Shown: positions 24,547 through 33,646, numbered from the stretch's first letter. The stretch is 64,000 nucleotides of DNA from Hamadaea sp013361475 (GCF_040654195.1 NZ_JBFAHM010000006.1:124001-188000), one strand, 5' to 3'. The notes: generated by a model not told the origin, from the sequence alone. A program made the numbers and translations.

Positions 24547-24566
24547 TGCAAAGTCGTAATTTTGCA
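24547..24566 (+). promoter_or_regulatory. TGCAAA operator upstream of the binding-protein gene
   Basis: TGCAAAGTCGTAATTTTGCA is a dyad with six-base arms. Another half-site, ATGCAAGG, lies at 24521-24528. It is 88 bp from the binding-protein start and uses the half-site found at the regulator's own promoter. Confidence 0.65.
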
Positions 24567-24653
24567 TTGTGTTGTCTGAGTATTGCCGCCAGGAGTCGCC
24601 ATAGTTACAGTGAGCCCACTCAGCGACAACCCGTTCCCCGAAGGGATGGATAG

Positions 24654-26033
24654 ATGTCCGTAACGCAGTACCGCAGGGTGGCAGCCCTCGCGGCCGTGGC
24701 CGGACTGGGGCTCGCCCTCGCGGCCTGTTCGACGAAGGGCGACGACTCGTCCAGCAGCGGTGACAAGGTCACCATCACCGTGGACTGCATGCCGGTGGGC
24801 TCGCAGAAGGAGCTGCTGAAAGACTGGAACGCCGACGTCGAGGCGTTCCAGAAGCTCAACCCGAACATCACGATCAAGAGCGTCTCGGTCGGCGCCCAGT
24901 GCAACAACCCGCCGGACTTCACCGCCCGGCTCGCCGGCGGCACCGTCACGGACGTCTTCTATGCGTACATGACGGATCTCCAGCAGGTGCTGGACTCCGG
25001 CCAGGCCATGGAGATCACCCAGTACGTGAACAAGGACGTGATCCCCACCTGGGACAGCATCTCCAAGGAGGCCAAGGCCGCCTTCAGCGAGGGCGACAAG
25101 CTCTACGGCATCCCGACCAAGAACTACTCGATGGGTCTGCTGTACAACAAGAACCTGTTCCAGCAGGCCGGTCTGGACGCGAAGAACCCGCCCAAGACGT
25201 GGGAAGAGGTCCGGGAGGCGGCCAAGAAGATCGCCGCCCTGGGCAACGGCATCGCCGGGTACTCCGACTACAGCGCGGGCAACACCGGCGGCTGGCACTT
25301 CACCGCCGAGCTGTTCTCGCAGGGCGGTCAGGTCGTGACGGCCGACGGCAAGAAGGCCGACTTCAACAACGACCTCGGCAAGAAGGTTCTCCAGAACCTC
25401 AAGGACATGCGGTACACCGACAAGAGCATGGGTGAGAAGCAGCTCCTGCAGTGGGCGGACCTCCTGACCAACGCCGGGGCCGGCAAGGTCGGCATGTTCG
25501 TCGGCGCGCCGGACGCCACCACCGCGATCGTCACCCAGTTCCAGGGCAAGTACCAGGACTGGGCGATGGCCCCGATGCCCGGCCAGGGCGGCCCGGCCAA
25601 GGGCACCCTTGGCGGCGGTGAAGGCTACTTCTTCAAGAAGGGCCTGTCGAAGGCGCAGGTCGAGGCGGGCCTGAAGTGGCTGGCCTACGAGAAGCTGACC
25701 GTCGGCAAGGGCCAGTTCGACTACGTCCGGGCCAAGCCGGAGAACAACCCGGTCGGCCTGCCGCAGCCGCAGCTGTTCATCCCGGGCAGCGACGCGTTCA
25801 AGGCGGACAACGACCTGAAGGTCGCCAACGCGAACGTGACCGTGGACGACTTCGCGCTCTTCGCGAACAACCCCGTCCCGATCAAGTTCGAGCCGGCCAA
25901 CGCCCAGGCGATCTACGCCATCCTCGACTCCGCGATGTCGGCGATCCTGACCAACCCGAACGCGAGCGTCGACGACGAGCTGAAGAAGGCCGAGGACAAG
26001 GTCAACCAGGCCTTGGCCGCCGCCGCCAAGTAG
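24654..26033 (+). CDS. maltose/oligosaccharide ABC transporter substrate-binding lipoprotein
   Basis: This 459-residue protein is an extracytoplasmic family 1 sugar-binding protein. A short signal peptide ends in the lipobox LAAC with C25 as the lipidated residue, followed by a Ser/Asp tether. The mature part shows YGIPTKNYSMGLLYNKNLF and NGIAGYSDYSAGNTGGWHF, typical of the MalE-like fold. It captures malto- or alpha-gluco-oligosaccharides and passes them to the two downstream permeases. The ATPase is not encoded here; a shared MsiK-type ATPase elsewhere is usual in actinobacteria. Confidence 0.92.
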   Translation: MSVTQYRRVAALAAVAGLGLALAACSTKGDDSSSSGDKVTITVDCMPVGSQKELLKDWNADVEAFQKLNPNITIKSVSVGAQCNNPPDFTARLAGGTVTDVFYAYMTDLQQVLDSGQAMEITQYVNKDVIPTWDSISKEAKAAFSEGDKLYGIPTKNYSMGLLYNKNLFQQAGLDAKNPPKTWEEVREAAKKIAALGNGIAGYSDYSAGNTGGWHFTAELFSQGGQVVTADGKKADFNNDLGKKVLQNLKDMRYTDKSMGEKQLLQWADLLTNAGAGKVGMFVGAPDATTAIVTQFQGKYQDWAMAPMPGQGGPAKGTLGGGEGYFFKKGLSKAQVEAGLKWLAYEKLTVGKGQFDYVRAKPENNPVGLPQPQLFIPGSDAFKADNDLKVANANVTVDDFALFANNPVPIKFEPANAQAIYAILDSAMSAILTNPNASVDDELKKAEDKVNQALAAAAK

Positions 26034-26057
26034 CCGCCGCCCAGTAAGTGAGAAGGC

Positions 26058-26093
26058 GTGGGGGCCGGTCGGAGAGCGAGAGCCGGCCCCCAC
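26058..26093 (+). terminator. intercistronic hairpin between binding protein and permease genes
   Basis: GTGGGGGCCGG and CCGGCCCCCAC make an 11-bp GC stem with a 14-nt loop just after the binding-protein gene, with no U-run. Such elements commonly stabilise or partly terminate transcripts so that the binding protein is made in excess. Confidence 0.6.
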
Positions 26094-26114
26094 CTCACCT
26101 CAAGGAGCATTCCC

Positions 26115-27065
26115 ATGCCTTCGGCGACCGTGGCGCCCAGCCCCGTCCACGCTTCACGACCTGCCGCGCCGGCCCGCCGCCCGCGCAAGCCCGGCGGTCA
26201 GAAGATCACCAACAACGTCACCGGGTACGCGTTCCTGATCGGCGCGATCATCTGCTTCGCGCTGTTCTCCTGGTATCCGATGGTCCGCGGCTTCATCATG
26301 AGCTTCCAGCGCACCCGCCGGGGTGTGACCACCTGGGTCGGCTGGGACAACTACGAGCGCATCCTCCAGGATCCGAGCTTCTGGACGGCCTGGAAGAACA
26401 CGGCGTACTTCACGGTGCTGGCGCTGGTGCTCGGCTACGCCGTCCCGTTCGTCGTGGCCATCATCTTCAACGAGCTGCGGCACGCCCGCGGCTATCTGCG
26501 CGTACTGGTGTATCTGCCGGTCATGCTGCCGCCCGCGTCCGCGCTGTTCCTGTACAAGTACTACGCGTACGACCCGAGCGACGCCGGGCTGTTCAACGCC
26601 GTCCTCAAGTTCCTGCACCTGCCGACCTCCCAGTGGATGCAGTCCACCTCGATGGCGGTGCCCGCGATGGTGCTCGCGTCGACCTGGATGAACATGGGCG
26701 GCGCCGTGCTGATCTACCTGGCGGCGTTGCAGAACATCCCCGGCAGCCTCTACGAGGCGGCCGAACTGGACGGCGCCGGGCTGTTCAAACGCATCCGGCA
26801 CGTCACCATCCCGCAGACCAAGCTGATCCTGTCGCTCATGGCGATGCTGCAGGTGGTGGCGACGATGCAGTTGTTCATCGAGCCCCTCATCCTGGCCAAC
26901 GGCGCCGGTACGCAGGACTCGGCGACCTCGGTGGCGTACCTCATCTATCAGCACGGCTTCTTCCAGAACGATCTCAACGGCGCGGCCGCCCTCGGCGTGA
27001 TCATGCTCGTGGTGCTGGGCGGCTTCTCCGCGGCTTACCTCCGGCTGAGCGCGAAGCAGGAATGA
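26115..27065 (+). CDS. ABC sugar transporter permease, MalF-like
   Basis: A 316-residue inner-membrane protein starting at ATG 26115 behind AAGGAG (26102-26107). A basic Pro-rich N-terminus precedes six predicted helices. The EAA loop is YEAAELDGAGLFKRIRHVTIPQ, seen as EAAELDGAG, which contacts the ATPase. Its stop overlaps the start of the second permease (ATGA). Confidence 0.92.
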   Translation: MPSATVAPSPVHASRPAAPARRPRKPGGQKITNNVTGYAFLIGAIICFALFSWYPMVRGFIMSFQRTRRGVTTWVGWDNYERILQDPSFWTAWKNTAYFTVLALVLGYAVPFVVAIIFNELRHARGYLRVLVYLPVMLPPASALFLYKYYAYDPSDAGLFNAVLKFLHLPTSQWMQSTSMAVPAMVLASTWMNMGGAVLIYLAALQNIPGSLYEAAELDGAGLFKRIRHVTIPQTKLILSLMAMLQVVATMQLFIEPLILANGAGTQDSATSVAYLIYQHGFFQNDLNGAAALGVIMLVVLGGFSAAYLRLSAKQE

Positions 27066-27958
27066 CGATGACGACACGTGAACAAGGCCCGCGGACGCTG
27101 CTGTCGCACACGCAGCTCACCCGGGGCAAGGGACCGGCGGTCTACTGGACGCTGCTGATCGCCATCGTGGTGATCTTCACGCTGGCCTTCATCGGCCCGC
27201 TCTACTGGATGGTGACCAGCGCCCTGAAAACGGGTCAGGAGGTCGCGCAGACGCCGCCGACGCTGTTCCCGGCGAACCCGGACCCGCAGAATTACATCGA
27301 CGCGTGGAACAACCTGACGCTCGGCAAGCTGCTGTTCAACACCATCTATTACGCGGGCGGGGCGCTGCTGTTCCAGCTCGTCCTGGACACGGCGGCGGCG
27401 TACGCCCTGTCGAAGCTGCGGCCGATCTTCGGCAACGTCGTGCTCGGCGCGATGCTGGCCACGCTGATGATCCCGGCGATGGTCCTCATCGTCCCGCAGT
27501 ACCTGACCGCGATCGACCTGCCGATCCTGCACATCAGCCTGCTGGACTCGCCGTTCGCGATCTGGCTGCCCGCGGTGGCCAACGCCTTCAACATCTTCCT
27601 GTTGAAGCGGTTCTTCGACTCGGTGCCCCAGGATCTGATCTACGCTGGGATCGTCGACGGCGCCGGACCGCTGCGCATCCTCTGGTCGATCATCCTGCCG
27701 ATCTCGCGGCCGATCCTCGGGGTCGTCTCGATCTTCGCGGTGACCGCCGTCTGGAAGGACTTCCTCTGGCCCAAGCTGGTGGAGCCCTCCCCGGAGACCA
27801 GGACGATCAGCGTCGGCATCTACGCCTTCGCCGGGGGCACCCCGCAGAACGTCGTGATCGCCGCGGCCGTCATCGCCGCGATCCCGACGGTGATCTTCTT
27901 CCTGATCTTCCAGCGCAGCATCATGGCCGGGCTCACCACGGGCGCCGTCAAGGAGTAG
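27062..27958 (+). CDS. ABC sugar transporter permease, MalG-like
   Basis: A 298-residue inner-membrane protein whose ATG (27062) overlaps the previous stop; a second ATG at 27068 is also possible. It has an N-terminal helix (VYWTLLIAIVVIFTLAFIGP), a large loop, and five more helices. Its EAA-like loop reads YAGIVDGAGPLRILWSIILP. It pairs with the upstream MalF-like subunit. The GH13 gene follows after about 50 bp. Confidence 0.92.
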   Translation: MTMTTREQGPRTLLSHTQLTRGKGPAVYWTLLIAIVVIFTLAFIGPLYWMVTSALKTGQEVAQTPPTLFPANPDPQNYIDAWNNLTLGKLLFNTIYYAGGALLFQLVLDTAAAYALSKLRPIFGNVVLGAMLATLMIPAMVLIVPQYLTAIDLPILHISLLDSPFAIWLPAVANAFNIFLLKRFFDSVPQDLIYAGIVDGAGPLRILWSIILPISRPILGVVSIFAVTAVWKDFLWPKLVEPSPETRTISVGIYAFAGGTPQNVVIAAAVIAAIPTVIFFLIFQRSIMAGLTTGAVKE

Positions 27959-28011
27959 CAGCGCAGCGAGACCCCCTATTGAAGGCGATCCAACACAAGA
28001 AAGAGACTGCC

Positions 28012-29622
28012 TTGACGAACTCCGCCGCTTGGTGGCGCACCGCCGCGATCTACCAGGTCTACCCCCGCAGCTTCGCCGACGGCAACGGTGACGGCGTCGG
28101 CGACGTGGCCGGCATCCGTGCCCGCCTGGGCCACCTCAAGACCCTCGGTATCGATGCGATCTGGTTCAGCCCCTGGTACTCGTCGCCCATGGCGGACGCC
28201 GGCTACGACGTCGCCGACTACCGCGACATCGACCCGATCTTCGGCACGCTGGCGGAGGTGGAGGCGCTCATCGGCGAGGCCCACGACCTCGGGCTGCGGG
28301 TGATCGTCGACATCGTCCCCAACCACTGCTCGGACCAGCACGCCTGGTTCCGGGCCGCGGTCGCGGCCGGGCCGGGCTCGCGGGAGCGGGCCCGGTTCCA
28401 CTTCCGGCCCGGCCGGGGCGCGAACGGCGACCTGCCGCCCAACGACTGGCAGTCGAACTTCGGCGGCTCGGGCTGGACCCGCGTGGCCGACGGCGAGTAC
28501 TACTTCCACATGTTCGCCCCGGAGCAGCCCGACCTGAACTGGGCGAACCCGGCGGTGGTCGAGGAGTTCGACGACATCCTGCGGTTCTGGCTGGACCGCG
28601 GCGTCGACGGCTTCCGCATCGACGTGGCGCACGGCCTGGTCAAGGCGGACGGGCTGCCGGACATCGCGTCGCTGGAGCCCGGCGCGGGCAAGCCGTACGA
28701 GGACCAGCCCGGCGTGCACGCCATCTACCGGCGCTGGCGCGCCATCGCCGACGAGTACACGGCTGCCGACCCGAAGCGGGAACGGGTCTTCGTCGGTGAG
28801 ATCGTGGGACCCGACCCCGAGGGGTTCGCCCGCTACCTGCGCTCCGACGAACTGCACTCGGCGTTCAACTTCGACTTCCTGTTCTGCCCCTGGGAGCCGG
28901 CGCGGCTGCGTACCGTCATCGACGAGACGAACGCCGCCCACGCGCTGGTCGGCGCGCCGCCGACCTGGGTGCTGGCCAATCACGACGTCACCCGGGTGGT
29001 CACCCGCTACGGGCGGCTGGACTACACCGGCTTCGGCTTCGACGACCGCCGGCACGGCGTACCGTCTGATCTGGAGCTGGGGACCCGGCGGGCGCGAGCC
29101 GCCGCGTTGCTGTCGATGGCGCTGCCCGGCGGGGTCTACGTCTATCAGGGCGATGAGCTGGGCCTGTGGGAGGTCGAGGACCTCGACGACGATCTGCGGC
29201 AGGACCCGATCTGGGAGCGGTCCGGGCACACCGAGCGGGGCCGCGACGGCTGCCGGGTGCCGCTGCCGTGGTCGGGCGATCAGCCGCCGTTCGGGTTCTC
29301 CGGCCAGGGCGACACCGAGGGGTGGCTGCCGCAGCCCACGGGCTGGAAGGACTACACCGCCGAGGCGCAGGACGGCGATCCCGCGTCGATGCTGTCGCTC
29401 TACCGCGCGGCCCTCGCCGTCCGGCCCGAGTTCGGCGACGCGCCCATGGCCTGGCTCGACTCGGCGCCCGAGGTGCTTGCCTTCCGGCGCGGCGACCTCA
29501 TCAGCGTGTCCAACCTGGGCACCGAGCCGGCTGAGCTGCCCGCTGGAACGATCGTGCTGGCCAGCGGCCCGCTCGACGACGGCATGGTCCCGTCGGACAC
29601 GACCGTCTGGTTGCGCGCGTAA
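28012..29622 (+). CDS. GH13 alpha-glucosidase / oligo-glucosidase
   Basis: The 536-residue cytoplasmic enzyme has the GH13 regions VDIVPNH, GFRIDVAHGL (Asp nucleophile), VFVGEIVG (Glu acid/base) and VLANHDVTR (transition-state Asp). There is no signal peptide, so it should split imported malto- or isomalto-oligosaccharides to glucose. The start is uncertain: TTG 28012 (LTNSAAWWRTAAIYQVYPR) follows AAAGAGA and is where homology begins, while TTG 27979 is an in-frame alternative. It is the last gene of the transporter operon. Confidence 0.9.
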   Translation: MTNSAAWWRTAAIYQVYPRSFADGNGDGVGDVAGIRARLGHLKTLGIDAIWFSPWYSSPMADAGYDVADYRDIDPIFGTLAEVEALIGEAHDLGLRVIVDIVPNHCSDQHAWFRAAVAAGPGSRERARFHFRPGRGANGDLPPNDWQSNFGGSGWTRVADGEYYFHMFAPEQPDLNWANPAVVEEFDDILRFWLDRGVDGFRIDVAHGLVKADGLPDIASLEPGAGKPYEDQPGVHAIYRRWRAIADEYTAADPKRERVFVGEIVGPDPEGFARYLRSDELHSAFNFDFLFCPWEPARLRTVIDETNAAHALVGAPPTWVLANHDVTRVVTRYGRLDYTGFGFDDRRHGVPSDLELGTRRARAAALLSMALPGGVYVYQGDELGLWEVEDLDDDLRQDPIWERSGHTERGRDGCRVPLPWSGDQPPFGFSGQGDTEGWLPQPTGWKDYTAEAQDGDPASMLSLYRAALAVRPEFGDAPMAWLDSAPEVLAFRRGDLISVSNLGTEPAELPAGTIVLASGPLDDGMVPSDTTVWLRA

Positions 29623-29636
29623 TCCTTCAGGGGACC

Positions 29637-29670
29637 AAGGCCGGTGGGGACGACCTACCGGCCTTATTTT
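29637..29670 (+). terminator. intrinsic terminator of the sugar-transport operon
   Basis: AAGGCCGGT and ACCGGCCTT form a 9-bp stem around an 11-nt loop, followed by ATTTT, one of few true T-tracts in the window. Confidence 0.9.
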
Positions 29671-29716
29671 GTTCACACCCCCGGAGTACGCTTCCCGGAC
29701 GATCTTGGGAGGAACC

Positions 29717-30484
29717 ATGGGTGACGATCTCCTCGCCGGCTGGCAGAGCTGGCGGGAACGGCGCGACCGGAGCCTGCGCAATCCGCACGGCTGGTTGAGC
29801 CTCACCGGACTGCATTGGCTGGGCACCGATCCGGCCACCTTCGACACCGTCCCCGGCCGGTGGCGGGTGCTGGACGACACCGTCTACGTCGCGGCCGACC
29901 GCGCGGACGGCCTCGTCCATCTCGGCACCCCGATCGACGGGGAGGTCGCCGTCTCGACGCCGGAGCGGGTGCACGCCGGGGAGGTCGAGGTGGAGGTCAT
30001 CCAGCGCGGCGGCTGGTGGGCGCTGCGCGTACGCGATCCGCAGTCACCCACGCTGACCTCGTTCACCGGCGTTCCGGCGTACGCCTTCGACCCGGCCTGG
30101 GTCGTCGACGGCCACTTCGAGCGCTTCCCCGAGGCGCAGGAGATCAAGATCGGCTCGGTGATCGACGGGCTCACCCACGCCGAGTCGGCGATCGGCGTAC
30201 TGCGGTTCTCCGTGGCCGGGCAGGAGCTGGCGCTCACCGCGTTCGACGGCGGCGACGGCTCGCTCGACCTGCTGTTCCGCGACGCGACCAGCGGAGTCAC
30301 CACGTACGCCGCCTCCCGGTCGCTGTCGGTGCCGGCGCCCGACGCCGACGGGCGCGTACGCGTCGACTTCAACCGCGCCTACAACATGCCCTGCGCCTTC
30401 ACCGAGTACGCCACCTGCCCGCTGCCGCCGCCGGAGAACACGTTGCCGATCGCGATCACGGCGGGCGAGCAGAAGTACCACTGA
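29717..30484 (+). CDS. DUF1684 domain protein
   Basis: This 255-residue cytoplasmic protein starts at ATG 29717 behind GGGAGG (29707-29712). DUF1684 landmarks are SWRERRDRSLRNPHGWLSL at the N-terminus and VDFNRAYNMPCAFTEYATCP with LPPPENTLPI near the C-terminus. The family has a compact beta fold of unknown function. It stands alone between a terminator and palindrome copy 4. Confidence 0.85.
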   Translation: MGDDLLAGWQSWRERRDRSLRNPHGWLSLTGLHWLGTDPATFDTVPGRWRVLDDTVYVAADRADGLVHLGTPIDGEVAVSTPERVHAGEVEVEVIQRGGWWALRVRDPQSPTLTSFTGVPAYAFDPAWVVDGHFERFPEAQEIKIGSVIDGLTHAESAIGVLRFSVAGQELALTAFDGGDGSLDLLFRDATSGVTTYAASRSLSVPAPDADGRVRVDFNRAYNMPCAFTEYATCPLPPPENTLPIAITAGEQKYH

Positions 30485-30499
30485 CCGGCTCTCCTTCCG

Positions 30500-30562
30500 C
30501 GCTGGATCAGGGATCCCGGTCGAATCTTGGGCCATGATTCGACCGGGATCCCTGATCCAGCG
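30500..30562. repeat. 63-bp palindrome family, copy 4
   Basis: The arms CGCTGGATCAGGGATCCCGG and CCGGGATCCCTGATCCAGCG pair perfectly. GAT/ATC replaces the GTT/AAC of copy 2 on both arms, a compensatory change. It begins 16 bp after the DUF1684 stop. Confidence 0.97.
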
Positions 30563-30609
30563 CGGAGGTCAGGGTTCGCGGAGGTCAGGGTTCGCGGAAG
30601 TCAGGGTTC
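30562..30609. repeat. 3 x 16-bp tandem repeat abutting palindrome copy 4
   Basis: Three units of GCGGAGGTCAGGGTTC (third with one change) start on the last base of the palindrome. The third unit contains the stop codon and the final codons of the opposing membrane-protein gene. Confidence 0.9.
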
Positions 30610-31371
30610 GAAGCGGCCGGCGAGCAGCTCCTGCAGCCAGATCTTGGCCCGGATGAGCGGCCGCCGGATCCGGCGTTCCCGCCACTGCGCCTTGGCCAGC
30701 TTCCCCCGGGCCCGGGGCGTGTCCTTCAAATACCGCCAGCGCGCCCAGGGCGAGCCCGGCCGGGCGAGCCGGATCGCTCCGACGTACAGCAGGATGGGGA
30801 CGAACAACCCGACCAGTCCGGTCCAGATCTTCCCCTTGAGCAGGGTGATCGCGGCGAGGGCGAGGTTGAGGAGCGTACCGGCGAGGGCGATCGCCCAGTT
30901 GACCCAGCCGCCGCCCTCGGAGCCGGCGTTGAGGAACTCGTCGATCGCGATCGGCCGCAGCCCCAGCAGGAGCATCCCGGAGACCGCGACCGCGACGAAG
31001 ACGGCGTCGACCGACGTGCGCCCCTGTTCGGACCAGTAGACGTCGTCGAGGTGCAGAATCAGCGCGAACTCGTCGAGCACGAGGGCCGCCCCGATGCCGA
31101 ACAACCCCGCGACCACGGACAGGGCGGCGGTATGCCCACGCGGGATGGCCAGGGCGGCCACTCCGCCGACGAGCATGAAGATCACGCCGAAGACCACGTG
31201 GTGGATGTGCAGGCCGCCCGGGGTGACGTTGCCGGGCCACCAGCTGACCTGGGCGCGGATGAGGCGTACGGAGATCCGGATGAACGCGAAGCCGATCACT
31301 ACGCCCGCGAAGAAGCAGAACAGCGGCAGCCGGCCGGTCTCGACGATCTCGTGGTCGAACCAATGCCCCAT
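30601..31371 (-). CDS. conserved polytopic membrane protein
   Basis: A 256-residue protein with about six transmembrane helices. It opens with LPLFCFFAGVVIGFAFIRIS, has LHIHHVVFGVIFMLVGGVAAL with three His near a membrane surface, and ends in a basic cytoplasmic tail. The family is recurrent in actinobacteria but without assigned function. The His-rich HIHH segment could bind a metal. Its last codons come from the adjacent tandem repeat. Confidence 0.75.
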   Translation of the reverse strand: MGHWFDHEIVETGRLPLFCFFAGVVIGFAFIRISVRLIRAQVSWWPGNVTPGGLHIHHVVFGVIFMLVGGVAALAIPRGHTAALSVVAGLFGIGAALVLDEFALILHLDDVYWSEQGRTSVDAVFVAVAVSGMLLLGLRPIAIDEFLNAGSEGGGWVNWAIALAGTLLNLALAAITLLKGKIWTGLVGLFVPILLYVGAIRLARPGSPWARWRYLKDTPRARGKLAKAQWRERRIRRPLIRAKIWLQELLAGRFEP

Positions 31372-31747
31372 GACTAGATCTGATCACGGTGGGGAACCTG
31401 GCTGACTGCAAACACCAGCACCACGCCGAGGCAACCACGGAGCGTGACACATAGATCGCTATGCGTATAAAATTGCCCGTCTGAGACCGATTTGTGACCC
31501 ATCCCCTACGGGTTTACGCTTGGTATTCACGCCGTGACGGAGCACTGAGATCGGCGCCGAGGGATCCGCCCTCGACTCACGCGCTGAGCGCGAGAGTGGC
31601 GGAATGGGCGTTTTGCGTACTTTGTCAGGTCGGCGGCCTTCCCGGGCCCATCGCGCACAGTCTATCCCCCATATTGATGGCGTACATAGTGATCATTCGA
31701 CGTATGTGCAGGTGGGCAGGGCTCTAGACGGTCGCTAAGGTCGACCA
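31372..31747 (+). promoter_or_regulatory. 376-bp non-coding region, likely long structured leader
   Basis: No gene is visible. A relatively AT-rich block contains CATAG-ATCG-CTATG (31450-31463) and TATAAAAT (31466-31473), a good -10 candidate for rightward transcription. That would leave about 260 nt of 5' UTR. Hairpins in it include GAGGG...CCCTC (about 31559-31573) and ACTC-A-CGCG-CTGAG-CGCG-A-GAGT (31575-31597). Cell-wall hydrolase genes in actinobacteria often carry c-di-AMP riboswitches, but I could not align the hallmark sequences of that class. Confidence 0.35.
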
Positions 31748-32494
31748 ATGCGCCGAGACAACGACGTCAAGACCATGCTCACCAACAAGGTTTCGCAGGT
31801 CTTCACCCTCATCCGCGAACGCTTCACGACCAGCCCGCGCCGTGTCGCAGCGTTCGGCCTGGTGGCCGTCGCTGGGGCAAGCGCCCTGCTCCACACCTCC
31901 GCTGCCACGGCCGAGCCGAGCAGCTTGAACACCGCCAAGGCGGCCCAGGTGGTCACGGCCACCAAGGCCGCGACGTCCCCCGCCAAGTCCGCAGCCGCCA
32001 AGGCCACCCCGAAGTCGACGGCCACCAAGGCCGCGACGACCACGGCCAAGGTCAAGCCCACCGCGGGCTACAACCAGACGCAGATGGACAACGCCGCGAT
32101 CATCGTCAAGGCCGGCAAGGAGCTCGGTATCTCCGAGCGCGGCCAGATCGTCGCCGTCGCCACGGCGATGCAGGAGAGCAACCTCTACAACCTGGCCAGC
32201 CACGTCGTGCCGGAGTCGCTCAAGTACGCCCACCAGGGCACCGGCGCCGACTACGACTCGGTCGGCCTGTTCCAGCAGCGGTACACCACCGGCTGGGGCA
32301 CGGTCAAGGAGATCATGAACCCCTCCGAGTCGGCCAAGAAGTTCTACCGCGCGCTGCAGCGCGTGCCGGGATGGCAGAACATGCCCATCACCGTCGCCGC
32401 GCAGACCGTGCAGGGCTCCGCGTTCCCCGACGCGTACGCCAAGCACCAGGGCAACGCCACCGCGGTGGTCAAGGCGGTCAACGCCGTCAAGTGA
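31748..32494 (+). CDS. secreted lysozyme-like cell-wall hydrolase domain protein
   Basis: A 248-residue protein. A basic N-terminus is followed by an export helix (VAAFGLVAVAGASALLHTSA, cleavage near SAATA about residue 55), an Ala/Lys/Thr-rich linker (about 60-105), and a globular domain from about 108. That domain has VAVATAMQESNLYNL with E143 as the probable catalytic Glu, then DSVGLFQQR and GWGTVKEI, a pattern of transglycosylase/lysozyme-fold enzymes. It probably cleaves peptidoglycan glycan strands. The long leader suggests RNA-level control. Confidence 0.75.
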   Translation: MRRDNDVKTMLTNKVSQVFTLIRERFTTSPRRVAAFGLVAVAGASALLHTSAATAEPSSLNTAKAAQVVTATKAATSPAKSAAAKATPKSTATKAATTTAKVKPTAGYNQTQMDNAAIIVKAGKELGISERGQIVAVATAMQESNLYNLASHVVPESLKYAHQGTGADYDSVGLFQQRYTTGWGTVKEIMNPSESAKKFYRALQRVPGWQNMPITVAAQTVQGSAFPDAYAKHQGNATAVVKAVNAVK

Positions 32495-32512
32495 CATAGC
32501 AGCACCCCGAAG

Positions 32513-32548
32513 GGCGGGCCGTGACGATGACGTCACGGCCCGCCTTTT
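32513..32548. terminator. strong intrinsic terminator
   Basis: GGCGGGCCGTGACG and CGTCACGGCCCGCC form a perfect 14-bp stem with an ATGA loop, followed by TTTT. It ends the hydrolase transcript and lies before the convergent acyl-CoA dehydrogenase homologue. Confidence 0.93.
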
Positions 32549-32576
32549 CCGTTGACGGGAACACCCCGAACCGTCG

Positions 32577-33548
32577 CTAGCGGGAGGGGACGATCCGGCG
32601 CAGCAGCTCGTCCCGGATCACCGGCCGGCTGCCGAACACCAGCAGGAACGCGGCCTCCCGGACCAGCCGCCCGGCCGCCGAGTCCAGCAGCACCGACCGG
32701 CTGCCGGTCTGCACCGCCAGCGCCGTGGCACATCGCATCGCCAGTTCCGACGCGGTCGCCCGGGCAGCCGGCGTCGTCCCGGCGTCCGCCGTGAGCAGCG
32801 CCGAACGGCAAGCGGCCAGGTCGGCCGTCAACTCCGGCACGACCGGAGAGTCGCCCAGCAGCCGGACGCAGCGCTCGGCGACGCCCAGCGCCAGGAATCC
32901 GTTGAGCGCCCAGCCCGGCGCCTCCCGCGCGGCCCAGTCGGCGTACGGCTCGGCGGCGACAAGGCGATCCGCCGAGACGACATGGCCGTCGAAGGACACC
33001 GTGGCCGTCCGGCCGGCGTTCGCCGCCGACAACGGAACGATCTGTGCTCGCAGGGTGCCCGACTCCACCGCGTCCACGAGGAAGAACCGGACCCAGCCAT
33101 CGTCGCCGATCGCCGCGACGTGCAGGACGTCGATGAGATCCCAGCCGGTGACCCAGGCCGCCTGCCCGGTCAGCTGCCAACCTCCGGCCGACTCGGACGC
33201 CTTGAGCCCGCCGGCGCCCGGCCGGGCGCCGGAATGGGCGATCCCGCCCCGGACCTCGCCACGTGCCAACGACGCCTGCCACTTTTCGCGTACCCCTGGC
33301 TCTGGAGACGAGGCCGCGGCCCGCAGTGGCCCCCGATGCTGGAGCCAGACGAACGCCGTGGCCAGGCAGCCGCCCGCGAACGCCGCGACCAGCGGTCCCA
33401 CCTGATCGACCGGGCCGCCGACCGCCTCGTAGAAGCCCTCGCGGGCCAGTATCTCCACATGCGACACCGGTACGCGGTCCGCGCGGTCGACCTCCGTGGC
33501 GGCCGGAAACAGCACCTCGTCGGCGATCCGCGCGGCGGTGTTCATCAT
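32577..33548 (-). CDS. acyl-CoA dehydrogenase-family protein
   Basis: About 323 residues from ATG 33548; ATG 33545 or an upstream ATG are alternatives, and no strong SD marks either. The N-terminal helical domain (ADEVLFPAATEVDRADRVP) and the middle beta domain (GGWQLTGQAAWVTGWDLIDVL, landmarks GQAAWVTG) match FAD-dependent acyl-CoA dehydrogenases. The protein is shorter than typical members (about 380 residues), and the usual catalytic Glu region near the C-terminus is not recognisable. It may be an oxidase-like relative or inactive. It stands alone. Confidence 0.7.
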   Translation of the reverse strand: MMNTAARIADEVLFPAATEVDRADRVPVSHVEILAREGFYEAVGGPVDQVGPLVAAFAGGCLATAFVWLQHRGPLRAAASSPEPGVREKWQASLARGEVRGGIAHSGARPGAGGLKASESAGGWQLTGQAAWVTGWDLIDVLHVAAIGDDGWVRFFLVDAVESGTLRAQIVPLSAANAGRTATVSFDGHVVSADRLVAAEPYADWAAREAPGWALNGFLALGVAERCVRLLGDSPVVPELTADLAACRSALLTADAGTTPAARATASELAMRCATALAVQTGSRSVLLDSAAGRLVREAAFLLVFGSRPVIRDELLRRIVPSR

Positions 33549-33646
33549 TCGGCGAAGATACCGCAACACAATCTGGCCTTGGAGGATACTTCACATTTCC
33601 CATATGATTTACGGATATCTCTGTCTCCGTCGAGCCGGAGGGCGCC

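Noticed and set aside
31480..31740. c-di-AMP (ydaO) riboswitch upstream of the lysozyme-like gene
   Set aside because: The hallmark conserved strings could not be aligned by eye, so only a structured leader is reported.
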